A DNA stretch of 22,517 bases. Origin: Betaproteobacteria bacterium UBA2293. GTDB taxonomy: Bacteria; Pseudomonadota; Gammaproteobacteria; Burkholderiales; Rhodocyclaceae. A program made the translations under genes and the position numbers. The DNA is taken from positions 1-22,517 of the forward strand of contig DDWF01000209.1 in assembly GCA_002345845.1 (NCBI GenBank), given 5' to 3'. Positions within the stretch are counted from its first letter, which is position 1. Every line of letters starts with the position of its first letter. The notes beneath the pieces are model-generated. The model was not told the origin of the DNA. It worked only from the letters and a program-made list of their open reading frames with translations, and did not search any database. Positions 6,772 through 14,673 of the stretch are shown here, one piece after another.

Positions 6772-7638
6772 ATGAAGATCGGTTTTATCGGCCTCGGCAT
6801 CATGGGGCGCCCGATGGCGCTGAATTTGTTGAAAGGCGGTCATCAGGTGACCGTCTGGGCGCGCCGCGCCGAATCGATGCAGCCGCTGCTGGTTGCCGGG
6901 GCCACCGGCGCTGCCAGCCCGGCCGAAGCGGCGCGCGGCGTCGAACTGGTGATTTCGATGGTCGCCGATGCGCCTGACGTCGCCGAAGTGATGCGCGCCG
7001 TCGCCAGTGCCGGCACGCCCGGCCTGGTTGCTGTCGATATGAGCACCATCGCCCCGGCGGCAGCGAAAGCCATCCACGCCGAACTGGCGGCGGCCGGCGT
7101 CGATTTCATGGATGCGCCGGTGTCCGGTGGCGAGGTCGGCGCCATCGCCGGCACGCTGTCGATCATGGCTGGCGGCTCGGAGGCGGCCTTCGCCCGCGCC
7201 CAGCCGGCGTTCGAGTGCATGGGCAAGAACATCGTCCACGTCGGCGCTTCCGGGGCCGGCCAGGTGACCAAGGCGGCCAACCAGATTGTCACCGGCATGG
7301 GCGTGCTGGCGGTGGCCGAAGCCATGGCCTTCGCCTCGAAGAACGGCGTGGACCGGGCCAAGGTGCGCGAGGCGCTGCTTGGCGGCTTCGCCTACTCGAA
7401 GATCCTGGAAAACCACGGCCAGCGCATGCTCGACCGCAATTTCAAGCCGGGTTTCAAGAGCTGGATGCATGAGAAGGACCTGAACATCGTCATGCAGACG
7501 GCGCATGAACTCGGGCTGTGCCTGCCCGGTTCGGCGGCGACGGCGCAGATGTTCAACGCCATGGTCGGTTCCGGCCTGGGCGAGGAAGATTCGATCGCCG
7601 TACTGAAACTACTGGAAAAGTTGTCGGGACAGTCATGA
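6772..7638 (+). CDS. Beta-hydroxyacid dehydrogenase (2-hydroxy-3-oxopropionate reductase / 3-hydroxyisobutyrate dehydrogenase family), copy 1
   Basis: A 288-residue NAD(P)-dependent oxidoreductase. The N-terminal Rossmann motif is GFIGLGIMG (4-12), the substrate motif is DAPVSGG (114-120), and the catalytic lysine and neighbouring asparagine are K167 and N170 in TKAANQ. These define the HIBADH/GarR/glyoxylate reductase family, which reduces tartronate semialdehyde, succinic semialdehyde, glyoxylate or related acids. WARR after the second strand, where cofactor choice is set, hints at NADPH use. A good ribosome site (gaggagt) precedes the ATG. The ATG of a second family member overlaps the stop. 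The family is certain; the substrate is open. Confidence 0.93.
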   Translation: MKIGFIGLGIMGRPMALNLLKGGHQVTVWARRAESMQPLLVAGATGAASPAEAARGVELVISMVADAPDVAEVMRAVASAGTPGLVAVDMSTIAPAAAKAIHAELAAAGVDFMDAPVSGGEVGAIAGTLSIMAGGSEAAFARAQPAFECMGKNIVHVGASGAGQVTKAANQIVTGMGVLAVAEAMAFASKNGVDRAKVREALLGGFAYSKILENHGQRMLDRNFKPGFKSWMHEKDLNIVMQTAHELGLCLPGSAATAQMFNAMVGSGLGEEDSIAVLKLLEKLSGQS

Positions 7639-8486
7639 ACGTTGGGTTTATCGGTCTGGGCGTCATGGGACGTCCGATGGCCTTGCATTTGCAGGCAGCG
7701 GGTCACGAATTGCATGTCTGGGCGCGGCGGCCGCAGAGTGCCGACGGCCTGGACGCCATTGTTCATGCCACCCCGGCCGCGCTCGGCGCCGCCTGCGCGG
7801 TGGTGTTCACGGTGATTACCTCAAGTGCCGACGTCGAAGCCGTGGCCCTCGGTGCCGATGGCCTGATCCGCGGCATGGCAGCGGGTTCGGTGCTGGTCGA
7901 CTGCTCGACCATCGCCCCCGACGCCGCCCGGCGCATTGCCGCCCGGCTCGGCGAGAAGGGCATCCATATGCTCGATGCCCCGGTCTCCGGCGGCGCCCAG
8001 GGGGCGATCGACGCGACGCTGGCGATCATGGCCGGCGGCGAGGTGGCGGTGCTGGAACGCGTCCGGCCGCTGCTGGAAAAACTCGGCCAGCGCATCGTCC
8101 ATGTCGGCCCGAACGGCGCCGGCCAGGTGGCCAAGGCCTGCAACCAGATGATCATGGTCGCCGCCATCGAGGCGGTGGCCGAAGCCATGCGTCTGGCGGC
8201 TGCGGCCGGCGTCGACTGTGCCAAGGTACGGCAGGCACTGGCCGGCGGTTCGGCTGCTTCGCGCGTGCTCGAGGTGATGGGCCGGCGCATGGTCGAGCGC
8301 GATTTCGCCGCCGGCATCGAAGCCCGCCTGCATCACAAGGATTTCGGCCTGGTGCTCGAGGCGGCGCGGCAGAGCGGGGTACCGCTGGCGCTGACGGCCA
8401 GCGTCGGCCAGCAGCTCAACGCGCTGATGGCGACGGGGCTTGGCAAGGACGACACGTCGTCGCTGCTGCGCGTGCTGGAGGGGTGA
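7635..8486 (+). CDS. Beta-hydroxyacid dehydrogenase, copy 2 (tandem paralogue)
   Basis: A 283-residue protein colinear with the preceding enzyme and clearly arisen by tandem duplication. It shares GFIGLGVMG (4-12), CSTIAP (90-95), DAPVSGG (114-120), K167 and N170, and even the VWARR segment at the same place. The two have diverged substantially between the motifs, notably in residues 35-80 and at the C-terminus, so they probably differ in substrate. The start ATG at 7635 overlaps the previous stop by four bases (ATGA), so translation is coupled. Its own stop overlaps the start of the YcgR-like gene. A frame extending upstream to 7518 exists but would overlap copy 1 by 121 bases and is not credible. 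Confidence 0.92.
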   Translation: MNVGFIGLGVMGRPMALHLQAAGHELHVWARRPQSADGLDAIVHATPAALGAACAVVFTVITSSADVEAVALGADGLIRGMAAGSVLVDCSTIAPDAARRIAARLGEKGIHMLDAPVSGGAQGAIDATLAIMAGGEVAVLERVRPLLEKLGQRIVHVGPNGAGQVAKACNQMIMVAAIEAVAEAMRLAAAAGVDCAKVRQALAGGSAASRVLEVMGRRMVERDFAAGIEARLHHKDFGLVLEAARQSGVPLALTASVGQQLNALMATGLGKDDTSSLLRVLEG

Positions 8487-9223
8487 TGAGCCACCTCGCC
8501 CAACTGTCGCAGGCGGACATTGAGGAACGCTTCCACATTACCGGCCAGCGGGTTGTCGCCCTGACGCTGGCCGGCTATGCCCGTGATGCCGTGCCGTTTT
8601 CCGTGCACTTCGGCGAGGAGCTGCTGGTCACTACGCTGCTCGCCGTACTGCCCGAGCGCCAGCAGCTGATTTTCGATTGCAGCGGCGCCGCCGCGCTCAA
8701 CCAGCGCCTGTTGCAGGCTGGCCAGTGCTTGTTGACCGGGCGGCCAGAGGGCATTCAGGTGCAGTTTTCCGGCGGGCCGGTCAGCGAGGTCAAGCACGCT
8801 GGCCGGCCGGCCTTCGCCATGGCGCTGCCTGCATTCATCGTCCGCCTGCAGCGGCGCGATGGCTTCCGTATCGCCACGCCGCGCGCCAATCCCCTGCGCT
8901 TCTTCGGCCGCACCCCGGACGGGGCGGCGCTCGAGTTGCCGGCCTTCGACATTTCGGTGACCGGCATCGGCTTGCTGGCCGCGACGCCGCCGGAACATCT
9001 GGCGCCGGGCATGGTGCTGGAGCGCTGTCGTTTTCGCCTGCCCGACGATAGCCAGGATCTGCACCTGGCGGCGCGCGTGCAGCACATCACCGAGAAGGAA
9101 GTGCGGGGCGGCGTGCGCCAGTGGCGCGTCGGCGTGCATTTCCTGGAGCTGCCGGCCGGCGCCGAACACCGGCTGCAGCGCTACATCGCCCGCCTCGAGC
9201 GCGAGCGCCACGACCGGGGCTGA
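8486..9223 (+). CDS. ycgR: YcgR-type flagellar brake protein (PilZN + PilZ domains)
   Basis: A 245-residue cytoplasmic cyclic-di-GMP effector. The N-terminal half (about 1-105) has the YcgR/PilZN beta-barrel pattern. The C-terminal PilZ domain begins at the binding switch RDGFR (R124-R128, the RxxxR motif) and carries DISVTG (155-160, the D/NxSxxG motif), so both c-di-GMP contacts are intact. In E. coli and relatives YcgR slows the flagellar motor when c-di-GMP is high. The ATG overlaps the dehydrogenase stop by one base. A GTG one codon earlier (8483) is an equally possible start. Coupling of a brake protein to two dehydrogenases is unusual. The stop is one base from the convergent zur. Confidence 0.92.
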   Translation: MSHLAQLSQADIEERFHITGQRVVALTLAGYARDAVPFSVHFGEELLVTTLLAVLPERQQLIFDCSGAAALNQRLLQAGQCLLTGRPEGIQVQFSGGPVSEVKHAGRPAFAMALPAFIVRLQRRDGFRIATPRANPLRFFGRTPDGAALELPAFDISVTGIGLLAATPPEHLAPGMVLERCRFRLPDDSQDLHLAARVQHITEKEVRGGVRQWRVGVHFLELPAGAEHRLQRYIARLERERHDRG

Positions 9224-9224
9224 C

Positions 9225-9674
9225 TCAGCTGCTCTTGCAGTTGGGGCAGGTGGCGCCGATTTCCACTTCCGGATTGTCGAGCTGGTGGCCGGCGGCGGCC
9301 AGGGCGCGGCACAGCGCCTGCATCACCGAGCGGTCCTGCAGTTCGGTGATGGCGCTGCAGGTCGGGCAGACCAGAAAGAGGCTCGGTTCGACGTGGTTTT
9401 CCTGGGTACAGGCGACGAAGGTGGCGTTGCGCTCGATCTTGTGCGCCAGGTGGTGCTCGATCAGGAAATCCAGGGCGCGATAGACGGTTGGCGGCGTGGC
9501 GCCCGGCTGCTCGGCCTTGATCAGCGCCAGCAGATCGTAGGCTTTCAGGCCCTTTTCGTGCTCCAGCAGCAGTTGCAGCACGCGCTGGCGGATCGGCGTG
9601 AAGGCCAGGCCGCGGGCGGCGCAGGCGGCAGCGGCACGGTCGAGCACGGCGGCAGGGGAGGCGTTTGGCGGCAT
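9225..9674 (-). CDS. zur: Zinc uptake regulator Zur (Fur family)
   Basis: A 149-residue Fur-family repressor. The winged-helix region spans about 20-85, with the recognition helix in GATPPTVYRALDFL (58-71). The dimerisation domain carries the structural zinc cysteine pairs CPTC (103-106) and CPNC (143-146), the CxxC...CxxC arrangement typical of Zur. Cys89 in ACTQENHVE fits the Zur sensing region. It is transcribed away from a five-gene putative zinc operon, with a perfect palindrome resembling a Zur box 8 bases upstream of its start, so autoregulation and control of that operon are likely. The motifs and context make Zur far more likely than Fur, PerR or Nur. Confidence 0.93.
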   Translation of the reverse strand: MPPNASPAAVLDRAAAACAARGLAFTPIRQRVLQLLLEHEKGLKAYDLLALIKAEQPGATPPTVYRALDFLIEHHLAHKIERNATFVACTQENHVEPSLFLVCPTCSAITELQDRSVMQALCRALAAAGHQLDNPEVEIGATCPNCKSS

Positions 9675-9681
9675 GGGTGTA

Positions 9682-9693
9682 ATGTTATAACAT
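9682..9693. promoter_or_regulatory. Putative Zur box between zur and the zinc operon
   Basis: ATGTTATAACAT is a perfect 12-base palindrome in otherwise GC-rich DNA. It matches the core of proteobacterial Zur operators, whose consensus contains TGTTATA-TATAACA-type half sites. It lies 8 bases from the zur start and 29 bases from the DUF2796 start, and it contains TATAAC, which could double as a -10. Bound Zur would block transcription in both directions when zinc is plentiful. Confidence 0.85.
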
Positions 9694-9722
9694 CGCTCCT
9701 CTCTTTTGTCTTGCCGCTGACC

Positions 9723-10226
9723 ATGAAAATCCTCGCCGCCCTCTGCCTAGCCTTCGCTTCGTCCTTCGCTCTTGCCCAGCATCACCATCACAGCCACGGC
9801 GTCGGCCAGCTCGGCATCGTCCTCGAGCAGGAGCAACTGACCCTGTTGCTGGAAATTCCCCAGCACGACCTGGTCGGTTTCGAGCGGGCGGCGAAGACGG
9901 CGCGCGAGCAGGTGACGGTGCAGGCGGTGCTGGAAAAACTGGGCCAGCCGGAACGCCTGTTCACCCCGGCTGCTGCCGGCCAGTGCGTGCTGGCCGAGAA
10001 GAGCGTCACGGCGCCCTTGCTGACCGGCGGCCCGGCCGCCGGCGGGCATGGCGATGTCGAGGCGCGCTACGTCTATCGCTGCGCCAGCCCGGCGGCGCTG
10101 AACGAATTGAAGGCAAATGTGCTCAAGGAGTTTCCGCGGGTTCGCTCACTGACGGTCAGCTTTGCCGGACCGAAAGGCCAGAAGGCCGGCAAGCTCGATG
10201 GCAAGAACCCGGTTTTCGCCTGGTAA
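9723..10226 (+). CDS. DUF2796 periplasmic His-rich zinc-binding protein
   Basis: A 167-residue exported protein. The signal peptide ends at ..FALA (about residue 18). The mature protein begins QHHHHSHGVGQL, a natural histidine cluster that should bind zinc or another divalent metal. The remainder is a small beta-rich domain ending KNPVFAW. Its counterpart PA4063 heads the Zur-regulated PA4063-PA4066 operon of Pseudomonas aeruginosa. Here it is likewise the first gene after the Zur box, three bases before the ABC ATPase. It probably acts as a periplasmic zinc carrier or chaperone for the transporter encoded behind it. The family and metal link are well supported by context; the exact step is not known. 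Confidence 0.9.
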   Translation: MKILAALCLAFASSFALAQHHHHSHGVGQLGIVLEQEQLTLLLEIPQHDLVGFERAAKTAREQVTVQAVLEKLGQPERLFTPAAAGQCVLAEKSVTAPLLTGGPAAGGHGDVEARYVYRCASPAALNELKANVLKEFPRVRSLTVSFAGPKGQKAGKLDGKNPVFAW

Positions 10227-10229
10227 GGC

Positions 10230-10913
10230 GTGACCCCGGCGGCGATCCGCATCGATGACCTGGCCTTCCGCTGGCGGAAGGCCGGGCCGCTCTGCGTCCG
10301 CCTGCAGCATCTGACGCTGGCCGCCGGTTGCAGCCTGTTCCTGCACGGGCCGAGTGGCGCCGGCAAGACGACACTGCTCAACCTGATCGGCGGCGTGCTG
10401 CTGCCCGAGCGCGGCAGCGTCGAACTGCTCGGCCAGCCGCTCGGCAAGCTGTCGGCGGCCGGGCGTGATGCCTTCCGCGCCGATCATCTCGGCTTCGTCT
10501 TCCAGCAGTTCAACCTGATTCCCTATCTGTCGGTGCGCGACAACGTGCTGCTGCCCTGCCGCTTTTCGCGGCGTCGGGCTGAACGGGCCGGCGATCCGGC
10601 AGCGGAGGCGGCGCGCCTGCTCGCTGCCCTTGATCTCGAACCGGCGCTGGCCAACGTGCCGGCCGCCGAACTGTCGGTCGGCCAACAGCAGCGGGTGGCG
10701 GCAGCACGGGCGCTGATCGGCCGGCCGGAGATCATCATCGCCGACGAGCCGACGTCGGCCCTCGACGCCAGTCGCCAGGCAGCCTTCATCGACCTGCTGC
10801 TGAACGAGGCGAAGGCCGCCGGCAGCGCGGTGGTGTTCGTCAGCCATGACCAGCGGCTGGCCGGGCATTTCGACCTGACGCTGGAACTGGCGGAAGCGGG
10901 GGTGGCGCCTTGA
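10230..10913 (+). CDS. ABC transporter ATP-binding protein (MacB/LolD type)
   Basis: A 227-residue ATPase with all ABC motifs: Walker A GPSGAGKTT (40-48), Q-loop Q92 in FVFQQFNLIP, signature LSVGQQQR (149-156), Walker B IIIADEP (168-174) and H-loop H206 in SHD. The FQQFNLIP Q-loop and the pairing with an FtsX-like permease place it in the MacB/LolD class, which drives transenvelope movement of lipoproteins, peptides or metal-loaded partners and not classical import. The start is a GTG at 10230, three bases after the DUF2796 stop. The permease start overlaps its stop (TTGA). It is part of the presumed Zur regulon and resembles PA4064. Confidence 0.93.
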   Translation: MTPAAIRIDDLAFRWRKAGPLCVRLQHLTLAAGCSLFLHGPSGAGKTTLLNLIGGVLLPERGSVELLGQPLGKLSAAGRDAFRADHLGFVFQQFNLIPYLSVRDNVLLPCRFSRRRAERAGDPAAEAARLLAALDLEPALANVPAAELSVGQQQRVAAARALIGRPEIIIADEPTSALDASRQAAFIDLLLNEAKAAGSAVVFVSHDQRLAGHFDLTLELAEAGVAP

Positions 10914-12169
10914 GGGCCTTGCTGCGCCTGGCCTTGGCCAGCGCCTGGAACCGCCGCCTAAGCCTCGGCCTGACCGTGTTCGCCGTGCTCATGGCGACGA
11001 CCCTGTTGCTCTCGGTCGAGCGCGTGCGCCAGGCGGCGCGCGACGGCTTCGCCCAGTCGGTATCGGCCACCGATCTGGTGGTCGGGGCGCGGACCAGTCC
11101 GGTGCAACTGGTGCTCTATTCGATCTTCCATCTCGGCGAGGCGACCAATACGGTCAGCTGGCAGAGCTACCAGACCATCGCCGCCAACCCGGCCATCGCC
11201 TGGAGCGTGCCGCTGGCGCTTGGCGATTCACACCGCGGCTACGCGGTACTTGGTACCACGGCCGACTATTTCACCCATTACCGCTACGCCGACAAACGGC
11301 CGCTGCGTTTTAGCGCGGGCGAACCCTTCGTCCACTTGTTCGATGCCGTGCTCGGCGCTGAAGTCGCCGAGCGGCTCGGCTACCGCCTTGGTCAACGCAT
11401 TGCCCTGACCCATGGCGATGGCGGCCTGGCCGGGCTGGAGCACGACGACAAGCCGTTCACCGTCGTCGGCATCCTGGCGCCGACCGGCACGCCGGTAGAC
11501 CGTACCGTCCATGTCAGCCTGCCGGCGCTGCAGGCCATCCATCTCGACTGGCTGGGCGGGGCGCCGATTCCCGGTATGTCGATCGCCCCGGAGATGGTCA
11601 GCAAGTTCGATCTGACGCCGAAGACCATCACCGCCTTCCTGGTCGGCCTGCATCAGCGGGCCACGGTCTTCCGCCTCCAGCGCGAGATCAACGAATTCCG
11701 CGGCGAGCCGCTGCTGGCCGTGTTGCCGGGCGTCGCCCTCGACCAGTTGTGGCAGACCGTCGGCGTCGTCGAGCGGGCACTGCAGGCCGTCTCCTGGCTG
11801 GTGCTGGCAGTCGGCCTGGCCGGACTGGTGGCGGTGATGCTGGCCGGCTTGAACGAGCGCCGCCGCGAAATGGCCATCCTGCGTTCGGTTGGTGCCGGGC
11901 CGCGCCATATCTTGTTTCTGCTGGCCCTCGAAAGCTTTGTCGTCAGCCTGCTCGGTGCCGTGCTTGGCCTGGCGCTGGTGACGCTGCTGGCGGCCAGCGC
12001 CGCCGACCGCCTGGCTCCGTTCGGTCTGGCGGCCATGCCGCTGGCGCCAAGCGCGGCCGAAATGCAACTTCTCGCCGTGGTCCTGGTCTGTGGTCTGCTC
12101 GTCAGTCTGCTGCCGGCCTGGCGCGCCTATCGCCTGTCGCTGGCCGACGGGCTGATCCCCCGCTTGTGA
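10910..12169 (+). CDS. FtsX/MacB-like ABC transporter permease
   Basis: A 419-residue inner-membrane protein with the four-helix MacB/LolCE topology. One helix lies near the N-terminus (about 21-41, LGLTVFAVLMATTLLLS), then a large periplasmic domain (about 45-285), then three C-terminal helices starting at VSWLVLAVGLAGLVAVMLAG. The conserved ERRREMAILRSVGA coupling segment contacts the ATPase. The start codon is TTG at 10910, overlapping the ATPase stop, and no ATG offers a better start. It is equivalent to PA4065 in the Pseudomonas zinc operon. Substrate binding by the periplasmic domain cannot be read from sequence. Mechanotransmission of a zinc-loaded periplasmic protein is one possibility. 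Confidence 0.92.
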   Translation: MRALLRLALASAWNRRLSLGLTVFAVLMATTLLLSVERVRQAARDGFAQSVSATDLVVGARTSPVQLVLYSIFHLGEATNTVSWQSYQTIAANPAIAWSVPLALGDSHRGYAVLGTTADYFTHYRYADKRPLRFSAGEPFVHLFDAVLGAEVAERLGYRLGQRIALTHGDGGLAGLEHDDKPFTVVGILAPTGTPVDRTVHVSLPALQAIHLDWLGGAPIPGMSIAPEMVSKFDLTPKTITAFLVGLHQRATVFRLQREINEFRGEPLLAVLPGVALDQLWQTVGVVERALQAVSWLVLAVGLAGLVAVMLAGLNERRREMAILRSVGAGPRHILFLLALESFVVSLLGAVLGLALVTLLAASAADRLAPFGLAAMPLAPSAAEMQLLAVVLVCGLLVSLLPAWRAYRLSLADGLIPRL

Positions 12170-12180
12170 AAAGGACATCC

Positions 12181-12756
12181 ATGTTGCGCATCCTGCTGAT
12201 CCTGGCGGCGCTGGCCTTCGCCTGGCCGGCCGCCGCCACCGACTATCGCGTCGGCGAACGCCTGCCGGCGAGCAAAGGCGGCAAGTCCGGCTTCCAGGAA
12301 ATCAGCTGGGACGACCTGATGCCCAAGGGCTGGGACCCGATGGCCGCCTTCAAGGGCATCGATCTCGCCAAGATGAGCGACAGCGACCCGCGCGCCATCG
12401 AGGCGCTGGAGAAGGCGCGCGCCGAGTGGGACAAGGCGCCGGTGGAGCCGGCAATGAGCGGGCGCAAGGTGCGCCTGCCCGGCTTCGTCATCCCGCTCGA
12501 ACGTCAAGGCGACCTGGTCAGCGAATTCCTGCTGGTGCCGTACTTCGGTGCCTGCGTGCATGTGCCGCCACCGCCGTCGAACCAGGTGGTGCATGTGGTG
12601 CTCAAGCAGCCGGTCAAGGGCATGAAGAGCATGGAAACCTTCTGGGTCAACGGCACGCTGAGCCTGCAGGGGGGCGACAGCGGCATGGGCATCTACGCCT
12701 ACCGGATCGTCGCCGAGCGCGTCGAACCTTATCAATTCAAGGATAAAAAGAAATGA
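12181..12756 (+). CDS. DUF3299 periplasmic protein
   Basis: A 191-residue exported protein with a signal peptide ending near AAAT (about 19-20). The DUF3299 core includes RLPGFVIPLE (98-107) and the signature YFGACVHVPPPPSNQ (121-135), with Cys125 and His127 as likely metal ligands, and ends MGIYAYRIVAERVEPY. It corresponds to PA4066, the last gene of the Zur-controlled Pseudomonas operon. Here the operon continues: its stop overlaps the ATG of a ZIP transporter (ATGA). A role in periplasmic zinc handling is inferred from the conserved Cys/His motif and the operon. No biochemical activity is established to my knowledge. Confidence 0.9.
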   Translation: MLRILLILAALAFAWPAAATDYRVGERLPASKGGKSGFQEISWDDLMPKGWDPMAAFKGIDLAKMSDSDPRAIEALEKARAEWDKAPVEPAMSGRKVRLPGFVIPLERQGDLVSEFLLVPYFGACVHVPPPPSNQVVHVVLKQPVKGMKSMETFWVNGTLSLQGGDSGMGIYAYRIVAERVEPYQFKDKKK

Positions 12757-13598
12757 ACACGTTGACCATGATCCTGCTCGCCTGCCTGGCCGGCGGCCTG
12801 ATCAGCATGGCCGCCGCGGCCACCGTCGTCTTCCGCCTGTCGCGCCAGGCCACCGCCGTGCTGGTTGCCTTCTCGGCCGGCGTCATGCTGTCCTCGGCTT
12901 TCCTGCACATCCTGCCGGAGGCCTTCAACTCGCTGCCGCCGGTGGATATCCATGCCGGCCATGATCACGGCCCCGGCGATCAGGCGGCCATCGCCGCAGA
13001 GGAAGAGGCGCACGCCGGGCACAACCACGGCGGTCCAGCGGCGACGCTGTTCGCCGTCATGCTGGTCACCCTGTTCGTCTTCTTCGCCCTCGAGCGCCTG
13101 GCCTTGTGGCGCCATTCGCATGGCGATTGCAGTTCGCATGAGGGGCATCACGCGACGGTGACGGCGCCACCGCTGATCCTGCTCGGCGATGCCTTCCATA
13201 ATTTCGTCGACGGCGTGCTGATCGCCGCCGCCTTCATCGCCGACCCGATGCTCGGCGTGACCACGACGGTGGCCATCATCGCCCACGAGGTGCCGCAGGA
13301 AATGGGCGATTTCGTGCTGCTGCGCAACGCCGGCTGGAGCAACACCAAGGCCTTCATCGCCAATGCCGGCTCCAGCCTGAGCTCGCTGCTCGGCGGCGCG
13401 CTCGGCTTCTTCGCCCTGTCGGCAGCCGATTCGGTGTTGCCGTATGTGCTGGTGATCGCTGCTTCCAGCTTCATCTACGTGGCGCTGGCTGACATCTTTC
13501 CGCTGCTGCATCGGCAGCGTGAGAGCTTCGTCCAGCAGAGCCTGCTGATCGCCGCCGGCGTCGCCGTGGTGCCGGTGGTCGGTTTATTTACGCATTGA
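12753..13598 (+). CDS. ZIP-family zinc transporter
   Basis: A 281-residue polytopic membrane protein of about eight helices. Helix IV carries HNFVDG (149-154) and helix V carries HEVPQEMGD (178-186), the binuclear metal-site motifs of ZIP transporters. A variable loop between helices (about 64-94) is rich in HxH pairs (HAGHDHG, HAGHNHGG), and a second cluster HSHGDCSSHEGHH lies at 121-133; both are probable zinc sensors or collectors. ZIPs move Zn2+ and related metals into the cytoplasm. It is the terminal gene of the Zur operon, so import under zinc limitation is the natural reading. The stop overlaps the convergent beta-propeller gene by 11 bases, leaving no room for a terminator between them. 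Confidence 0.93.
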   Translation: MNTLTMILLACLAGGLISMAAAATVVFRLSRQATAVLVAFSAGVMLSSAFLHILPEAFNSLPPVDIHAGHDHGPGDQAAIAAEEEAHAGHNHGGPAATLFAVMLVTLFVFFALERLALWRHSHGDCSSHEGHHATVTAPPLILLGDAFHNFVDGVLIAAAFIADPMLGVTTTVAIIAHEVPQEMGDFVLLRNAGWSNTKAFIANAGSSLSSLLGGALGFFALSAADSVLPYVLVIAASSFIYVALADIFPLLHRQRESFVQQSLLIAAGVAVVPVVGLFTH

Positions 13599-14673
13599 TC
13601 AGGCGGCCGGAGAACAGCAAGCCGTCCCGGCTGCCGAACAGCAGTTCGCCGCCGGCCAGCGGCAGCAGCCAGGGCTGCACCGACTCCGGCAATGGCACGC
13701 GGGCGATCTCCTCGCCGCTGTCCACGGCCAGCACGTGTAGCACATTGGCCAGATCGAGGGCATACAGCTTGCCCTCGGCGGTCACCAGTTCGGCCATGAC
13801 CGAGGCCCAGTTGGCGCTGCCGCCGCGGTAATCAGTGGTGCGCTGGCGCCAGCGCACGGCGCCGGAGGCGGTGTCGATGGCGTACAGCCAGCCGGTCGGC
13901 GACCACAGGTAGGCAACGCCATCGGCCACATGCTGCGAATTGATGAAATTGCCGGCGCTGAAGGCCCAGCGTTGCCGACCGTCAGCCAGGTCGAGGCCGT
14001 ACAGCTTCTCCTTGTAGCCGCCGGCGACCAGCACCTCGCCGCTGACCTGCAACTGGCGCAGGTATTGCCACTCGGCCATGCGCTCGACGACCCAGCGCGG
14101 CTGGCCGTCATCGCTTGCCAGCGCATAGAGGCGCCCGTCGCCGGGGCCGACGAAGACCGTCTCGCCGGCGACGACCGGGGCGTAGCTGATGCGCGTGTCG
14201 GCCACGGCGGCGAAGTGCCAGCGGATGTTGCCGCTATCGGCGTCGAAGGCCAGCAGTTCATGGCCGTCGCCGACGTAGAGGCTGTTACTGGCCAGGCAGG
14301 GCGCGCCGATCTGCTCTTTTGCCGGGTGGCGCCAGATGGCCTTGTCGTGGCCGGGGCGCCAGGCGGCGAGCTGGCGCAGGCTGCCGGCGATGACCCGGTC
14401 GGCAACGCCGCGCGGACGGAAGACGGCGGCGCCCGGCAGGGTATGCGGTGTCGACCATAGTGCTTGCGCCTGGGTCGGATCAAGCAAACCCAGGGTCGTG
14501 TCGCCGGCGTACAGCACCCGGCCGTCGAGCAGGGTGGGCGGGGCCAGGCGGCGGTTGCCGGTGAGCCAGCGGCCGGTGACTTGCAGGCGACTGCCGGTTT
14601 TCTCTACTGCGCTGGTCGGGGGGGCCAGGCCAAGGGCCAGGGCACCACCGAGAAAGCGCCGCCGGTTGATCAA
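13588..14673 (-). CDS. Tat-exported PQQ-type beta-propeller protein
   Basis: A 361-residue protein. The N-terminus [20 protein letters not shown] is a twin-arginine signal, so it should be folded before export. The mature part consists of about seven or eight PQQ-like repeats of the form 'g.lyvg..dg.lyAld..sG..rW': examples are [90 protein letters not shown] and [18 protein letters not shown]. No quinoprotein active-site Asp/Glu pair or disulfide ring is evident, so it is more likely a scaffold (BamB-like fold) than an alcohol dehydrogenase. It starts with TTG at 14673, overlapping the stop of the upstream diheme cytochrome. The two are therefore a unit at the end of a six-gene leftward operon. 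Confidence 0.88.
   Translation of the reverse strand: MINRRRFLGGALALGLAPPTSAVEKTGSRLQVTGRWLTGNRRLAPPTLLDGRVLYAGDTTLGLLDPTQAQALWSTPHTLPGAAVFRPRGVADRVIAGSLRQLAAWRPGHDKAIWRHPAKEQIGAPCLASNSLYVGDGHELLAFDADSGNIRWHFAAVADTRISYAPVVAGETVFVGPGDGRLYALASDDGQPRWVVERMAEWQYLRQLQVSGEVLVAGGYKEKLYGLDLADGRQRWAFSAGNFINSQHVADGVAYLWSPTGWLYAIDTASGAVRWRQRTTDYRGGSANWASVMAELVTAEGKLYALDLANVLHVLAVDSGEEIARVPLPESVQPWLLPLAGGELLFGSRDGLLFSGRLINA

Noticed and set aside
13588..14673. Annotation as PQQ-dependent alcohol dehydrogenase
   Set aside because: Only the propeller repeats are present. The length is about 360 residues and catalytic and calcium-binding residues are not recognisable.
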